Shown here in pieces: positions 13,023 to 24,136 of a DNA stretch of 64,000 bases. Within the stretch, counting starts at the first letter, position 1. Every line of letters starts with the position of its first letter. The notes under the pieces are model-generated. The model had not been told where the DNA came from and did not search any database. It saw nothing but the letters and a program-made list of their open reading frames with translations. The stretch spans positions 7,564,001-7,628,000 of the forward strand of contig CM121342.1 of the NCBI GenBank assembly GCA_051530055.1, read 5' to 3'. A program made the translations under genes and the position numbers. This DNA is from Neoechinorhynchus agilis (lineage: Eukaryota > Acanthocephala).

Positions 13023-15433
13023 TTTTAGAATTTATTTATGAAAATCATAGTTAGGAATGTAAAAATATATTGCAAATAAATATAATTTAAGCAATTTATC
13101 TATGAGCAATCCTCTATGGATCAGTTGCATCAGATTTATACATACGACAAAAGATGCGATCGCAATGAAGCGTATTTCGTAGTCTTATAGGAAAGCCTAG
13201 TTTTATATTTTTCTCGCCAATTTTCGACTTTATCTTTGTTTACTAGTTGAAACGAATATTACTTAAGTGAATCTGAATTTAGAACTAAACAAATTCGATT
13301 CGACATTTTTTATTCGCGCGTTTTGTAATGGAAAATTTTTCATTAATTTCTGATCAATTTAAAAAATATTTAATGTTGTGGAAAGCACTTAGAATAATTT
13401 ATTTATTTGGGAACGTAAATACTAAACAATATCTTTCAGGCAATATAAAAATAATTATTCCCAAATAATTGTGTATCGAGCGGTCGTACAAGGAACCAAA
13501 TATGTTAAATATTTGTATAAATTTATCAATATTTGTACATTTACTCAAACGAATGTGATGGTTGTATTCCTTCTGTTGCTAACCAACTCCTTAACATACT
13601 GCTTCATTTTATTAAAAGGAAAGGTATCCATTGATCTGCAAAACAATTCGTTAATATTTATTAAATAAAATAATTTGGAATATATTAGAATGTTAATCGT
13701 CAAAAAATCGTCTAGTTATTCTTCACTTGTCCGAAGATAATACCTTCGGTTTATCTGTTGTCCATCTTACGAAAGGAGATTTGGATAGCGAAGCCTTATC
13801 ACATTTTGTACATCCAATAGCAACGCTCTAATTGGTATTCGTTGATCTTGCACTTCCAGGTCGTTTGCAATCCTAATAAACTCGTACCCGATTCTTTGAA
13901 CTCTCCAAAGTTTTACAATAATTCGTGTCCATTCGAACGTATCGACATATAAAAGTTGAGCTTCAAATACGTTTCCAAGAACAATTGCTCGAAAAAGAAT
14001 TTCATCGAAAATTGAACCCGTTGAGGGCGACATGCCATCTTCTAGACTGCATGGATATGCCATATCCGGCACTAATGCAAATTGCGGTTCGCAGGTAAAT
14101 ATGAAACATTCTTCTACGATTGCCGTAATACCGAAATCGACCAAATAAACGGTATAAAGACGATATTGTCGAATTAAAATGCGAGCTCGGTAATATTGCC
14201 CTCCATAAGCTACAACGTGAATAGTCATTTCATCTCCTGATCCATGGTCATTGTCATTCTGGTTAGCGGGACTAGAATAATAATCATTCATTTCATAGAG
14301 AAAATTTGAATTATATTCAGCTTCGTTCAATGGCCAAACGTAAAATTGGTAGGGACCCATTGCACCGATAACACGCACCAAGCTATTCTCGAAAAACGCA
14401 GCAGCTACAGGGATATTTTCGTTCAAATGAGCCAGCGTTTCATTGTCCTCGGGGTGTTCAGGTCTGAGAAAATAAGACGACCCATCTCTGCTCTCTTGGT
14501 CGGATTGCATTAGCTCATCTTCGTTTTGATCGTTATTCATTTTTGGGCAATATAGCTTTTTCGCTTTTGTGACCTTCTCAGAAAGGGTTTCGCTTTGTGG
14601 TATAATTACATTACGTAATCATTATATAATTAAAAAACAATTTCTGGAAAATGCTGATTGATAAATTATTATTTACTAGATAATAATTGCATTTCTACCA
14701 ATAAGAATCCATGAATATGCGACTGGTGTTTTTAAGCTGCATCAAGAATTTCAATGTTTCAAAGTTGGAAAAATTTGTCATACTATTTATTTCGAGATCT
14801 GAACTGAAAATCAGTGATTTTATTTCAATGTTTTGCTCGATTAATCTTAGCGGCTGATTAATCCACCACGTCATAGGATTATTCTGTTTATTGGTTTGCT
14901 GAAGTATTGGATACTTTTCTGCTCTATTTTATTCCATCTTTTATCGTTGCATTTCTTTTGAGGCATCATGAAAATCTGAACAGATCTAAAGCCATTAGTT
15001 ATAATCGATTTTTTTCAAGTCAATAAACGAGTTGTAAAAACGACTTAATGCTTATCTTATTAACGGGTTTGGCCTATAATGTGTACTTTTTGTTTCCAAC
15101 TTGATGAAAACTTTTGATTGCCCGAATTTGTTGCAAGTTAGTTGCTTATTTATGGCGTAAAAATTAAAGGAATTTATTTTTTTAAGAATGAAATTTTAAG
15201 CTCTGCATCAAGAAATTTATTAGATCCGATATTTAGGCAAAATCTCGTGCTTTTATGACGCTTAAAGCATGTTCTGAGTTTTATGTAAAATATAGTTTCA
15301 AATTATTCAATACATTAAAACAGTAAAGAATGGAAAAGAAGCTATTAAACACCCTTTTATAAAAAGAGTGGTTTTTATTATCATTCATCGATAAACAATT
15401 TTTTCAAAAACTATTAATATTACCAGCAGAATT
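13023..15433. repeat. Segmental duplication A, left (ancestral) copy
   Basis: This 2.4-kb stretch recurs in the same orientation at 20266-22702. By eye I count only about a dozen substitutions plus a ~26-bp insertion in the right copy, and all of them lie outside the Tudor coding sequence. The left copy is probably ancestral: its older similarity to 10690-10870 runs across its right border (15433), whereas the right copy is cut at that point and is embedded in transposon debris. Confidence 0.92.
13767..14540 (-). CDS. Single Tudor-domain protein (copy 1)
   Basis: A 257-residue intronless protein. Residues ~55-165 look like an (extended) Tudor domain: VRVIGAMGPYQFYVW (domain entry), YYRARIL and then YTVYLVDFG, matching the Tudor pattern of a strand with YRA, followed by V.y.DYG-like residues that build the methyl-arginine cage. 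The N-terminus is acidic and disordered. Tudor proteins of this kind usually bind dimethyl-arginine tails of PIWI proteins in germ-line RNA granules. That role is family knowledge, not shown here. There is no RNA-binding or helicase domain, so it would be a minimal adaptor. The coding sequence is identical to the copy at 21010-21783. Confidence 0.75.
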   Translation of the reverse strand: MNNDQNEDELMQSDQESRDGSSYFLRPEHPEDNETLAHLNENIPVAAAFFENSLVRVIGAMGPYQFYVWPLNEAEYNSNFLYEMNDYYSSPANQNDNDHGSGDEMTIHVVAYGGQYYRARILIRQYRLYTVYLVDFGITAIVEECFIFTCEPQFALVPDMAYPCSLEDGMSPSTGSIFDEILFRAIVLGNVFEAQLLYVDTFEWTRIIVKLWRVQRIGYEFIRIANDLEVQDQRIPIRALLLDVQNVIRLRYPNLLS

Positions 15434-15654
15434 CTCGATTAAACGAGCTAAAATATGACTACAGCCTCCTGGGAATCAAAAAAGCTGAAAACAATGTCAT
15501 TAATTTATCTGTAATTAGAATTAAATTGGAGGTTAAACTCAAGACTTTCTTCCTATTTCGCTCTTCAATTGTGATCAATTTCTTAGGCTAATCGTTGGAA
15601 ATTTAAATCTTTTTAAATGGTTAGTGAATGTTATGAACAATTGGCCATCATTGT

Positions 15655-15967
15655 AAACCGAGTTCTTTCAATATCCGTTGGAACTTCTTTCATCACCTGC
15701 ATTTTTTTGTTAAAAGGTCACTAGATATTATAAGGATGCTCATCAAAAGTTCATTTTTGATCGTTCAGCAGTCATATAATAAGACTACCAAAATATACGG
15801 CAGTTATATGTCGTTCGTATTATCAAATGTCAAGCCTTACTCGTATATTTGTGATGCGCTGGTTTTCAGATAATTAAGGAGTCAATAATATATTGATTGA
15901 GTTCAACAAAGAAGATAATCTATTGCTGCATTTATTCCTGAACTTTTAAACAATATGTAACTTTCTA
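15655..15967 (+). pseudogene. Decayed fragment of the 4.3-6.4 kb gene
   Basis: Sequence similar to 6075-6413, i.e. the last ~110 codons and stop region of the two-exon gene. Shared words include TTCAATATCCGT, GGAACTTCTTTCATC, CATCAAAAGTTCA, AATGTCAAGCCT and TTTCAGATAATTA. Numerous substitutions, small indels and in-frame stops make it non-coding. It shows that an older copy of this host gene once lay here. Confidence 0.8.
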
Positions 15968-16474
15968 AGCAAAGATTCTAAGCACAAATTCGCGCATTGT
16001 AGAGTTTCAAAAAAAATCACGTAGCGCTGGTTTTTGTGGGTTTTTTTGCGCTCGGAACCGATTTCAATATCAATGAGACCTCCAGAACCTCCGGATTTCG
16101 CTGGCTTTCGTTGACCAAATACTGTGGACTGATACATCGACGAAGAAAAAGTAACGGTTAGTTGTTTGCTCCCGTGTGTGTGATATAAGTTGTCTTGAGT
16201 GATTGTGCCCACATTTTAAAGAAATTTTGTTAACATACAAATTCCTCCTGTACTAATGCTTCATAGCTCCTTAAAAGACTAACAGGAAGGAGAATTACAT
16301 TTGTAAAGTACCTGATGGAGCAACCGGGGGTTAAAACCATAACTGCTTTGATAGAAACCTTCTTTTCTAAATTCCTAAAACTTAAAGACAAAGAATGTTT
16401 CAACACAAAGTTTGCAACAATGTTAATTTTTTGTGAACTTAATAACAAACAATTATTTCGATGTGTGGCCTGGC

Positions 16475-16640
16475 GCACAGCTCACCGACCTGGTTCGGGA
16501 CGAAATACCGCTGAAGGGAGGAAACTCACTGATGAGTCCCGCCTCCTGGAGGTATCGGAGGATCCGGAGGAATGTACATACTCGTACCGGATGGTTCAGT
16601 GCTTTGAGTAATTGAATTACTACTCTGAACCAAGTACCGG
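16475..16640 (+). mobile_element. SINE fragment (body)
   Basis: Carries the same conserved body as the SINEs at 25.5 kb and 54-55.8 kb: GACGAAATACCGCTGAAG, GGAAACTCACTGATGAGTCC and GCCTCCTGGAGGTATCGGAG. The tRNA-like head is missing or unrecognisable. It ends in a short inverted repeat (GTACCGG.TGGTTCAG ... CTGAACCAAGTACCGG). Confidence 0.65.
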
Positions 16641-16644
16641 CTGA

Positions 16645-18890
16645 CCAATCTTCATAAAAACAATTATTTGTCCAAATGCTAAATGACTTCAACATCAAAA
16701 TTTATTGATATGTCTTTGAAAGTTAATCTAATTATGTCTAACCCTCCAGCGGAGCTCTCTAGGGATTAATTAAACGAAATCCAAGAGGAACAAACAATTA
16801 TTCCCATTAAAAATCTGAGAAGACATCCCAATTCGGAACCATACAAATTATTATGCTCAGCCCAACTCAATTTGGCTGAAGGAATAAGTTGGTCATGGCG
16901 ATGCATTAGATCTCATTGGTAACTGTCGGGAAACTAAAGAAGTCAAGTTATTATTCCAATTTAATTATTCGTCAAAAATGCGCCGGACATTTTGCTTTGA
17001 TTTGCATTTACATTGAACGCTTTCTCATGTGTGCCGCTTCCCATTTAAAAAACGTTTGTTCATTATACTAAAATCACCGACGAAAATTGTGCAGGAGTGC
17101 ACTCAACATTCTCTAAAAAATGATCTTCGAAAACAAAGAAGATCTGGGAACTAATTAGCAGCGCGGGAGATACTCCCAAAATTACCCAAGACAAAAAAGT
17201 AAATAATTATTTCAGTGAGATAAATAATCCTCACCTAGAACTCCCCCAGAACGATTTCGTCATTTTGATTATAACTGACCATACAAAGCTCATAACGAGA
17301 TCGAAATCCCGCGTTGTCCCATGCAAGAGATCGCTATTCCCAAGAAAATACTTAATTGGATCATTGGTCAAATTTCTGATTTGACTACAAATTATGCGGA
17401 TACCTCCCGGATCTCCCAATTAACTGAATACATAGGAGTTCTAAAAAGCATGCTCTATGTTTCCGAAAGGGAGAAGAGAGACCACTCGTCCAATTCGAGG
17501 GACTCTTCACCTAACTCCTTTTATGTTGAAGAAACGAAGTGTATCAAATTAGAAATTTAAAACAATTTTCTTTTTTTACTTACAATGCGTCGTAATCATA
17601 TAGATTGCCGACCTACATTTTTAATCGCATATCCGAGAAAACGCCGGAGATCATTTGTTCTCAAGATAAGGATCCCTTACCGTTAATTTTTTGTCACATC
17701 TATAAAAGTCTCTTTATTAATCGCTCCGCTCTACACCCAAATGCTTTCAAAATACCTCACTGCAAATGACTAAATTCACAAGACAATTCTCAACGTTACT
17801 GTCAATTTGGAACTTATACTTTATTATTAGGAATTTTCTATCAGCGTTAAGACCCATTTTCAAAAATCACCAACTTGTTCTACCTCAATTCATTTCGTAA
17901 TCTTTCCTGAAGGAGACATTCATTTATTGATGGCGCTGTTATTAAAAACAATGGATTTCACGCCCATATAACAAATTCAGTCTTAATCATTTTTTGGTAT
18001 GATTTTATAATTTTTCCTACATTGGGCCTGACTTTAAACGGCTTATTTATTTTGAGTCATTCAAACCTAGTTAAATTTGATAATTCTATTCTAGCTGAAT
18101 TCGGTTCATTCTGGAATATGCCATTAGTTTATTTTAATCATATGATTCCCCGATCAATGAAAACAGACTCTACTTGTATCACAACTTATCGAGAAACCCC
18201 CCAAATGTAACGATGCTAATTTATTTTATAAAAGGGCTATCATCGTTAACTGATGCGTTTATCTTAATACACAAATGAAAAAAATTTTGACGACCGAATT
18301 TTAATACCAATATAGTAAAGATAGGGATTTTCTTCATAAAAACTTCTAAAAAAATTTTGTTCATTTTTATAAATAGGAAGCCAATAGGTTGGAAGGCCAA
18401 AGCGAAGAGCTGGATTGGATTCCATATTGAGCAAATCCTAAACTTCTACACTTTTAGTGCATGTGATTCGCCTCCTAATCCATTTAAATAAATCATGTAT
18501 AATTCTATTAACTAGATCTTATCTTCCGAAAAGATGCTTAATTAATTTCTTAAAATCCTCGTCTTTTAATAAAGGAATGGATATTAAAAGCATCCTCCCA
18601 AGAATAGTATCAAAGGTAAATCCATTTGTCTTCTGCAAGTGGCCGTTGGACGGAGCTAAGGTATCAATTTTCAATATTTTTTTAAGACGACGTATTAACG
18701 ATATGGAATTTCTGGATAAGAGATATTGGTATATTGATTGGAAGAGAGAGAGACGTTCGGAGGATATAAATACGGAACTCGGCGTAAAACGTCCATACGT
18801 CCTATGGACCAGGTTAAAGCATCATGATCAACTAAGTGAAAAAAGGATACTTCCTGGAAAACGTAAGGTAATAAATTAAGACTCTTCTTG
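16645..18890. other. Degenerate repeat DNA, origin unclear
   Basis: No intact gene. Composition and stop-riddled coding-like stretches on the plus strand (for example around 17.0-17.5 and 17.7-18.2 kb) suggest dead retroelement sequence, possibly Penelope-like given the PLE pieces elsewhere. No catalytic motif is clear enough to name it. An open frame at 18457-18879 has no recognisable domain. Confidence 0.35.
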
Positions 18891-20265
18891 AGAATAATAA
18901 GGTCTAAAAAGTGAATGGACATCCTTAGTTATATTATAATAAGTAGGAGGTGAAGACAGAGACAAATCGTGAAGGGGTTTAAGCACCTTAACTATGGCTT
19001 TGGTCCATTTTGTTGAAGGGTCATTAAAGTCACAACAATAAAGTCAATGCTGGGTTTAAGAAACCCTTTTATAATCTCCTCAACGTGATGACGATGGACA
19101 AAATCAGGTCGATAATACAGATTAACCGTGATGGGACTTTAAAAAGTGGGACTAGAAGGTCCTGTAATAAAAGAAACTAAATCGGAAGAGTTGAAATGGG
19201 CTAGTAAGTTGAAAAATTGTGACTTTCAGATTCTTGTAATAAAAAATTGAGATTTCAGGAATAAGATGCGTAATATCGGAAAGATTATTCGTCCTTCCCC
19301 AATTAAACTGTAACAAGCGAAAATTCTCCGCCATTACTTGAGCTTATGCGTGAATTCGAACCTACGATGGTCCTCTTGGAGATTTTCCTGATCATCGATT
19401 TTGAGCCAAGAGTAAGGAGCACAACTCCAGAGTTGATATGAAAGGATTCATCTTCAATGATATCATTGACAAATTCGGAATCATTCTCTTTGAGGCCAAT
19501 GTGAACGCCCTCGCAGGCGGGCTCAACAGGGTTAGAACTCTTCAAAAGGGAGGAATTTGTATCCGTGATAACTGATTTGAGTATATCGTGGAGATTGTAA
19601 TGACCTTCGAAATTATTGGGCTTATTCCCTTTTCGAAGGTTTCTATAGCTTCTGTGATGCGAGATTGCATTAATGTAATGATACGGTTACAGGTCTTCTC
19701 AAAACGATGCTCCAATTGTTCAAGATTAATAAATTGACTGTTTGAATGGTTTGAGATGGGTTTGAATATCTTAGTGACATAGTCTACAGATCAAGAGCTC
19801 AAAGAGACGAGAGTAGAACCATGAGCTACTATGATGGATAAACAAGGAGAAGTGTTTTTCTTCTTATTGAATCAAGCTCAGTATTTTAAAATTCTGGGCA
19901 TCCTTTGCAAAAGTTTGCATGCTGTCCTTGACATTTCGCACAACGTCCATTTCGGGGGGTTTGGGCAGTTGTCAGAGGCATGATTCGATTCCGTATAACG
20001 ACAAAATTTAGTGGCAGGATAAGAGCATTTGCAGCACCAGTTGCCCGACGTTTGGTAGATATTACAGCGAGGGAAGATGAATTCGTCTTTTTCGCAGTTT
20101 TACTAAGCTCAGTATTTTAAAATCCTGGGCATCCTTTGCAAAAGGTTGCATGCTGTCCATGATATTTCGCACAACGTCCATTTCGGGGGGTTTGGGCAGT
20201 TGTCAGAGGCATGATTCGATTCCGTATAACGACAAAATTTAGTGGCGGGATAAGAGCATCAGCGG
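18890..20265 (-). mobile_element. LINE copy, 5' part (ORF1 end and endonuclease)
   Basis: Minus-strand remnant of a non-LTR retrotransposon. The segment 20265-19860 encodes Cys-rich zinc-knuckle-like sequence from the end of ORF1. The segment 19334-18900 encodes an APE-type endonuclease start (FRLLQFNWGRTN) and a region resembling the GDFND motif followed by KW.KA. It is interrupted by frameshifts and stops and lacks a reverse transcriptase. It is the same family as the copy at 23.3-25.4 kb. Its upstream end is cut by the right copy of duplication A. Confidence 0.7.
19867..20263. repeat. 155-bp direct repeat inside the LINE ORF1 remnant
   Basis: The stretch beginning AAGCTCAGTATTTTAAAAT at about 19875-20030 recurs at 20105-20263 with a handful of changes. 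It is a local tandem-type duplication of the zinc-knuckle coding segment. Confidence 0.85.
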
Positions 20266-22702
20266 TTTTAGAATTTATTTATGAAAATCATAGTTAGGAA
20301 TGTAAAAATATATTGCAAATAAATATAATTTAAGCAATTTATCTATGAGCAATCCTCTATGGATCAGTTGCATCAGATTTATACATACGACAAAAGATGC
20401 GATCGCAATGAAGCGTATTTCGTAGTCTTATAGGAAAGCCTAGTTTTATATTTTTCTCGCCAATTTTCGACTTTATCTTTGTTTACTAGTTGAAACGAAT
20501 ATTACTTAAGTGAATCTGAATTTAGAACTAAACAAATTCGATTCGACATTTTTTATTCGCGCGTTTTGTAATGGAAAATTTTTTGTTAATTTCTGATCAA
20601 TTTAAAAAATATTTAATGTTGTGGAAAGCACTTAGAATAATTTATTTATTTGGGAACGTAAATACTAAACAATATCTTTCAGGCAATATAAAAATAATTA
20701 TTCCCAAATAATTGTGTATCGAGCGGTCGTACAAGGAACCAAATATGTTAAATATTTGTATAAATTTATCAATATTTGTACATTTACTCAAACGAATGTG
20801 ATGGTTGTATTAATTCTGTTGCTAACCAACTCCTTAACATACTGCTTCATTTTATTAAAAGGAAAGGTATCCATTGATCTGCAAAACAATTCGTTAATAT
20901 TTATTAAATAAAATAATTTGGAATATATTAGAATGTTAATCGTCAAAAAATCGTCTAGTTATTCTTCACTTGTCCGAAGATAATACCTTCGGTTTATCTG
21001 TTGTCCATCTTACGAAAGGAGATTTGGATAGCGAAGCCTTATCACATTTTGTACATCCAATAGCAACGCTCTAATTGGTATTCGTTGATCTTGCACTTCC
21101 AGGTCGTTTGCAATCCTAATAAACTCGTACCCGATTCTTTGAACTCTCCAAAGTTTTACAATAATTCGTGTCCATTCGAACGTATCGACATATAAAAGTT
21201 GAGCTTCAAATACGTTTCCAAGAACAATTGCTCGAAAAAGAATTTCATCGAAAATTGAACCCGTTGAGGGCGACATGCCATCTTCTAGACTGCATGGATA
21301 TGCCATATCCGGCACTAATGCAAATTGCGGTTCGCAGGTAAATATGAAACATTCTTCTACGATTGCCGTAATACCGAAATCGACCAAATAAACGGTATAA
21401 AGACGATATTGTCGAATTAAAATGCGAGCTCGGTAATATTGCCCTCCATAAGCTACAACGTGAATAGTCATTTCATCTCCTGATCCATGGTCATTGTCAT
21501 TCTGGTTAGCGGGACTAGAATAATAATCATTCATTTCATAGAGAAAATTTGAATTATATTCAGCTTCGTTCAATGGCCAAACGTAAAATTGGTAGGGACC
21601 CATTGCACCGATAACACGCACCAAGCTATTCTCGAAAAACGCAGCAGCTACAGGGATATTTTCGTTCAAATGAGCCAGCGTTTCATTGTCCTCGGGGTGT
21701 TCAGGTCTGAGAAAATAAGACGACCCATCTCTGCTCTCTTGGTCGGATTGCATTAGCTCATCTTCGTTTTGATCGTTATTCATTTTTGGGCAATATAGCT
21801 TTTTCGCTTTTGTGACCTTCTCAGAAAGGGTTTCGTTTTGTGGTATAATTACATTACGTAATCATTATATAATTAAAAAACAATTTCTGGAAAATGCTGA
21901 TTGATAAATTATTATTTACTAGATAATAATTGCATTTCTACCAATAAGAATCCATGAATATGCGACTGGTGTTTTTAAGCTGCATCAAGAATTTCAATGT
22001 TTCAAAGTTGGAAAAATTTGTCATACTATTTATTTCGAGATCTGAACTGAAAATCACTGATATTATTTCAATGTTTTGCTCGATTAATCTTAGCGGCTGA
22101 TTAATCCACAACGTCATAGGATTATTCTGTTTATTGGTCTGCTGAAGTATTGGATACTTTTCTGCTCTATTTTATTCCATCTTTTATCGTTGCATTTCTT
22201 TTGAGGCATCATGAAAATCTGAACAGATCTAAAGCCATTAGTTATAATCGATTTTTTCAAGTCAATAAACGAGTTGTAAAAACGACTTAATGCTTATCTT
22301 ATTGACGGGTTTGGCCTATAATCTGTACTTTTTGTTTCCAACTTGATGAAAACTTTTGATTGCCCGAATTTGTTGCAAGTTAGTTGCTTATTTATGGCGT
22401 AAAAATTAAAGGAATTTAATTTTTTGAAGAATGAAATTTTAATAACGCGTTTGATCATTCACACCACCGCTCTGCATCAAGAAATTTATTAGATCCGATA
22501 TTTAGGCAAAATCTCGTGCTTTTATGACGCTTAAAGCATGTTCTGAGTTTTATGTAAAATATAGTTTCAAATTATTCAATACATTAAAACAGTAAAGAAT
22601 GGAAAAGAAGCTATTAAACACCCTTTTATAAAAAGAGTGGTTTTTATTATCATTCATCGATAAACAATTTTTTCAAAAACTATTAATATTACCAGCAGAA
22701 TT
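20266..22702. repeat. Segmental duplication A, right copy
   Basis: Direct copy of 13023-15433, about 7.24 kb downstream. It begins abruptly inside LINE ORF1 remains and ends next to Penelope-like sequence, so this is the derived copy. The only sizeable difference is a ~26-bp insertion near 22441-22466. Confidence 0.92.
21010..21783 (-). CDS. Single Tudor-domain protein (copy 2)
   Basis: Second copy of the 257-residue Tudor protein, with the whole coding sequence identical base for base (by eye) to the copy at 13767-14540. Its upstream region (about 800 bases) was copied too, so both genes carry the same proximal promoter and could both be expressed. Surroundings are dead transposons rather than genes. 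Recent duplication, gene conversion or selection would each explain the identity. Confidence 0.72.
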   Translation of the reverse strand: MNNDQNEDELMQSDQESRDGSSYFLRPEHPEDNETLAHLNENIPVAAAFFENSLVRVIGAMGPYQFYVWPLNEAEYNSNFLYEMNDYYSSPANQNDNDHGSGDEMTIHVVAYGGQYYRARILIRQYRLYTVYLVDFGITAIVEECFIFTCEPQFALVPDMAYPCSLEDGMSPSTGSIFDEILFRAIVLGNVFEAQLLYVDTFEWTRIIVKLWRVQRIGYEFIRIANDLEVQDQRIPIRALLLDVQNVIRLRYPNLLS

Positions 22703-22704
22703 GT

Positions 22705-23110
22705 AAAAATCGATTGCGATGAAATATTTAAAAAACATAGATCAGCTGGCGCAATACCCCTAGAATTAATTTCTATGGAAAAGTACATAAAAACCCAATC
22801 AGCTTGAGACCAATCTTTGCAAAGGGCCATTCCCCATAGTAATGGAGTGATTACGTCTGATAACGAATTCATTGAAAGGCTCAATGACCACACTCACTTA
22901 AGTGGACATAGAATAATATCGACAGATATAGTCAACCTCTTTACGAAAATTCCAGTTGATGAGGCTATTGACTTAGCCATTCCGATTCTCTTGAGAATTA
23001 ATCAAGGTTGAAAAACTACCAGAAATTTGACCGCAGAAGGGTTACCTAGGGTTTTCGCTCACATTTAGTTCTTACCATACAATGAAAGGATGCGCGGGGT
23101 TACCTAGGAG
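22705..23110 (+). mobile_element. Penelope-like reverse transcriptase fragment
   Basis: The frame at 22817-23011 contains STDIVNLFTKIPVDEAI, which matches the Penelope RT motif S.DV..LFT.IP...AI. Only this part of the RT is legible; flanks are decayed. It directly abuts the right end of duplication A. Confidence 0.65.
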
Positions 23111-23337
23111 CGCTTGACATGGTTGACCGTAGTAAGAAAGTCTTTACTAGCAGAAATTAAAAAATTATTGATTTCATCCATAGATGCAATTTTGTTACTG
23201 ATAAAAAAGAAATTCAGAGCCGCATTAAAAAGGAAGATATTAAGGGAGCTAAGCTTGAATTTTTTACAGAGTAAAATGTTTTCGTCGAAACCCCATATGA
23301 TGCAGTCATGTCCAATTCTACGAAATAGGGAGTTTTG

Positions 23338-23873
23338 AGAGGTGGTGAATGGCTTTACGGAACAACTTCGCCGCCAAAGGCATAGATCCAGGTAATGTCG
23401 TGGGAGTCGGTTGCCCTAATTACGGCTTTGAGCCACTTCTGGGATGAGTCATTAAAATCTCCAAAGATAAAATCTATCTCTGAGTTTAAAATGTTTTTTA
23501 GGCAAGCCTTACTTTCGAGTAGATGAATCTTGCCGGGTCTAATATAGATATTACATAATAATAAAACCTCACCCTTATAATTAAAAGAAAAATCGCATAG
23601 GACATCATCGGGGAAGCGTATTCAGAGATCCTTTTAGGTAAGAAATATGGGCGAAAAATGGATAAAAGGCCCTGAGAGTTGGCAGAGAATGGAGGTGTTA
23701 TAAAAAAAATAAAGTCATTAAGAAGGTGAAACATACTATTTGGAAGACCTGAAATCGAGTAGATCGATTTTGTTTCTTGTAACAGGAGTATGTCGCATTC
23801 TTTAAATTCGGCCTTTAGCTGTGATAGACCTAGCGACCCCCCCTGCATTCCACTGCACTAACCTGAGGCTCAT
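23338..23873 (-). mobile_element. LINE ORF2 start: APE-type endonuclease
   Basis: Starts at the ATG at 23873 (MSLRLVQWNAGG) and continues, after a run of seven C on the plus strand that shifts frame, into KECDILLLQETKS, the conserved Gln-Glu of APE endonucleases. Further on a GDFND.SQKW-type motif is readable (near 23450). No reverse transcriptase follows, so the copy is truncated or rearranged. Confidence 0.75.
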
Positions 23874-24136
23874 CGCGCCCTGCCCTTACGTTTGGAGTAA
23901 AGCTTATGAGGCTTCGCAATTATTTTGTGATTCCCGTTCTCAATAATCAGTTTTTGTTCCTCGATAATTTTTGCCTCACAAAATTCTCGTTATGGAGGAC
24001 AGAGATATCTTTGTCTACTGAAGTTGTTTTGTCTGGAAGGAGATGAAAACATCCTCCTTTAGCAGGAACATCCAACTGCATCGATGAAGTTTTAAGAAGA
24101 CCGGAGAGGCTGTTGTCAATAGAGTTTACAAGTGCT

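Noticed and set aside
13471-13668. 65-codon frame in both copies of duplication A (also 20714-20911)
   Set aside because: It starts with GTG and, unlike the Tudor gene, shows two amino-acid changes between copies in 65 codons, so there is no sign of constraint.
18457-18879. 140-codon plus-strand frame among repeat debris
   Set aside because: Begins with GTG, overlaps opposite-strand LINE sequence at its end and has no recognisable domain.
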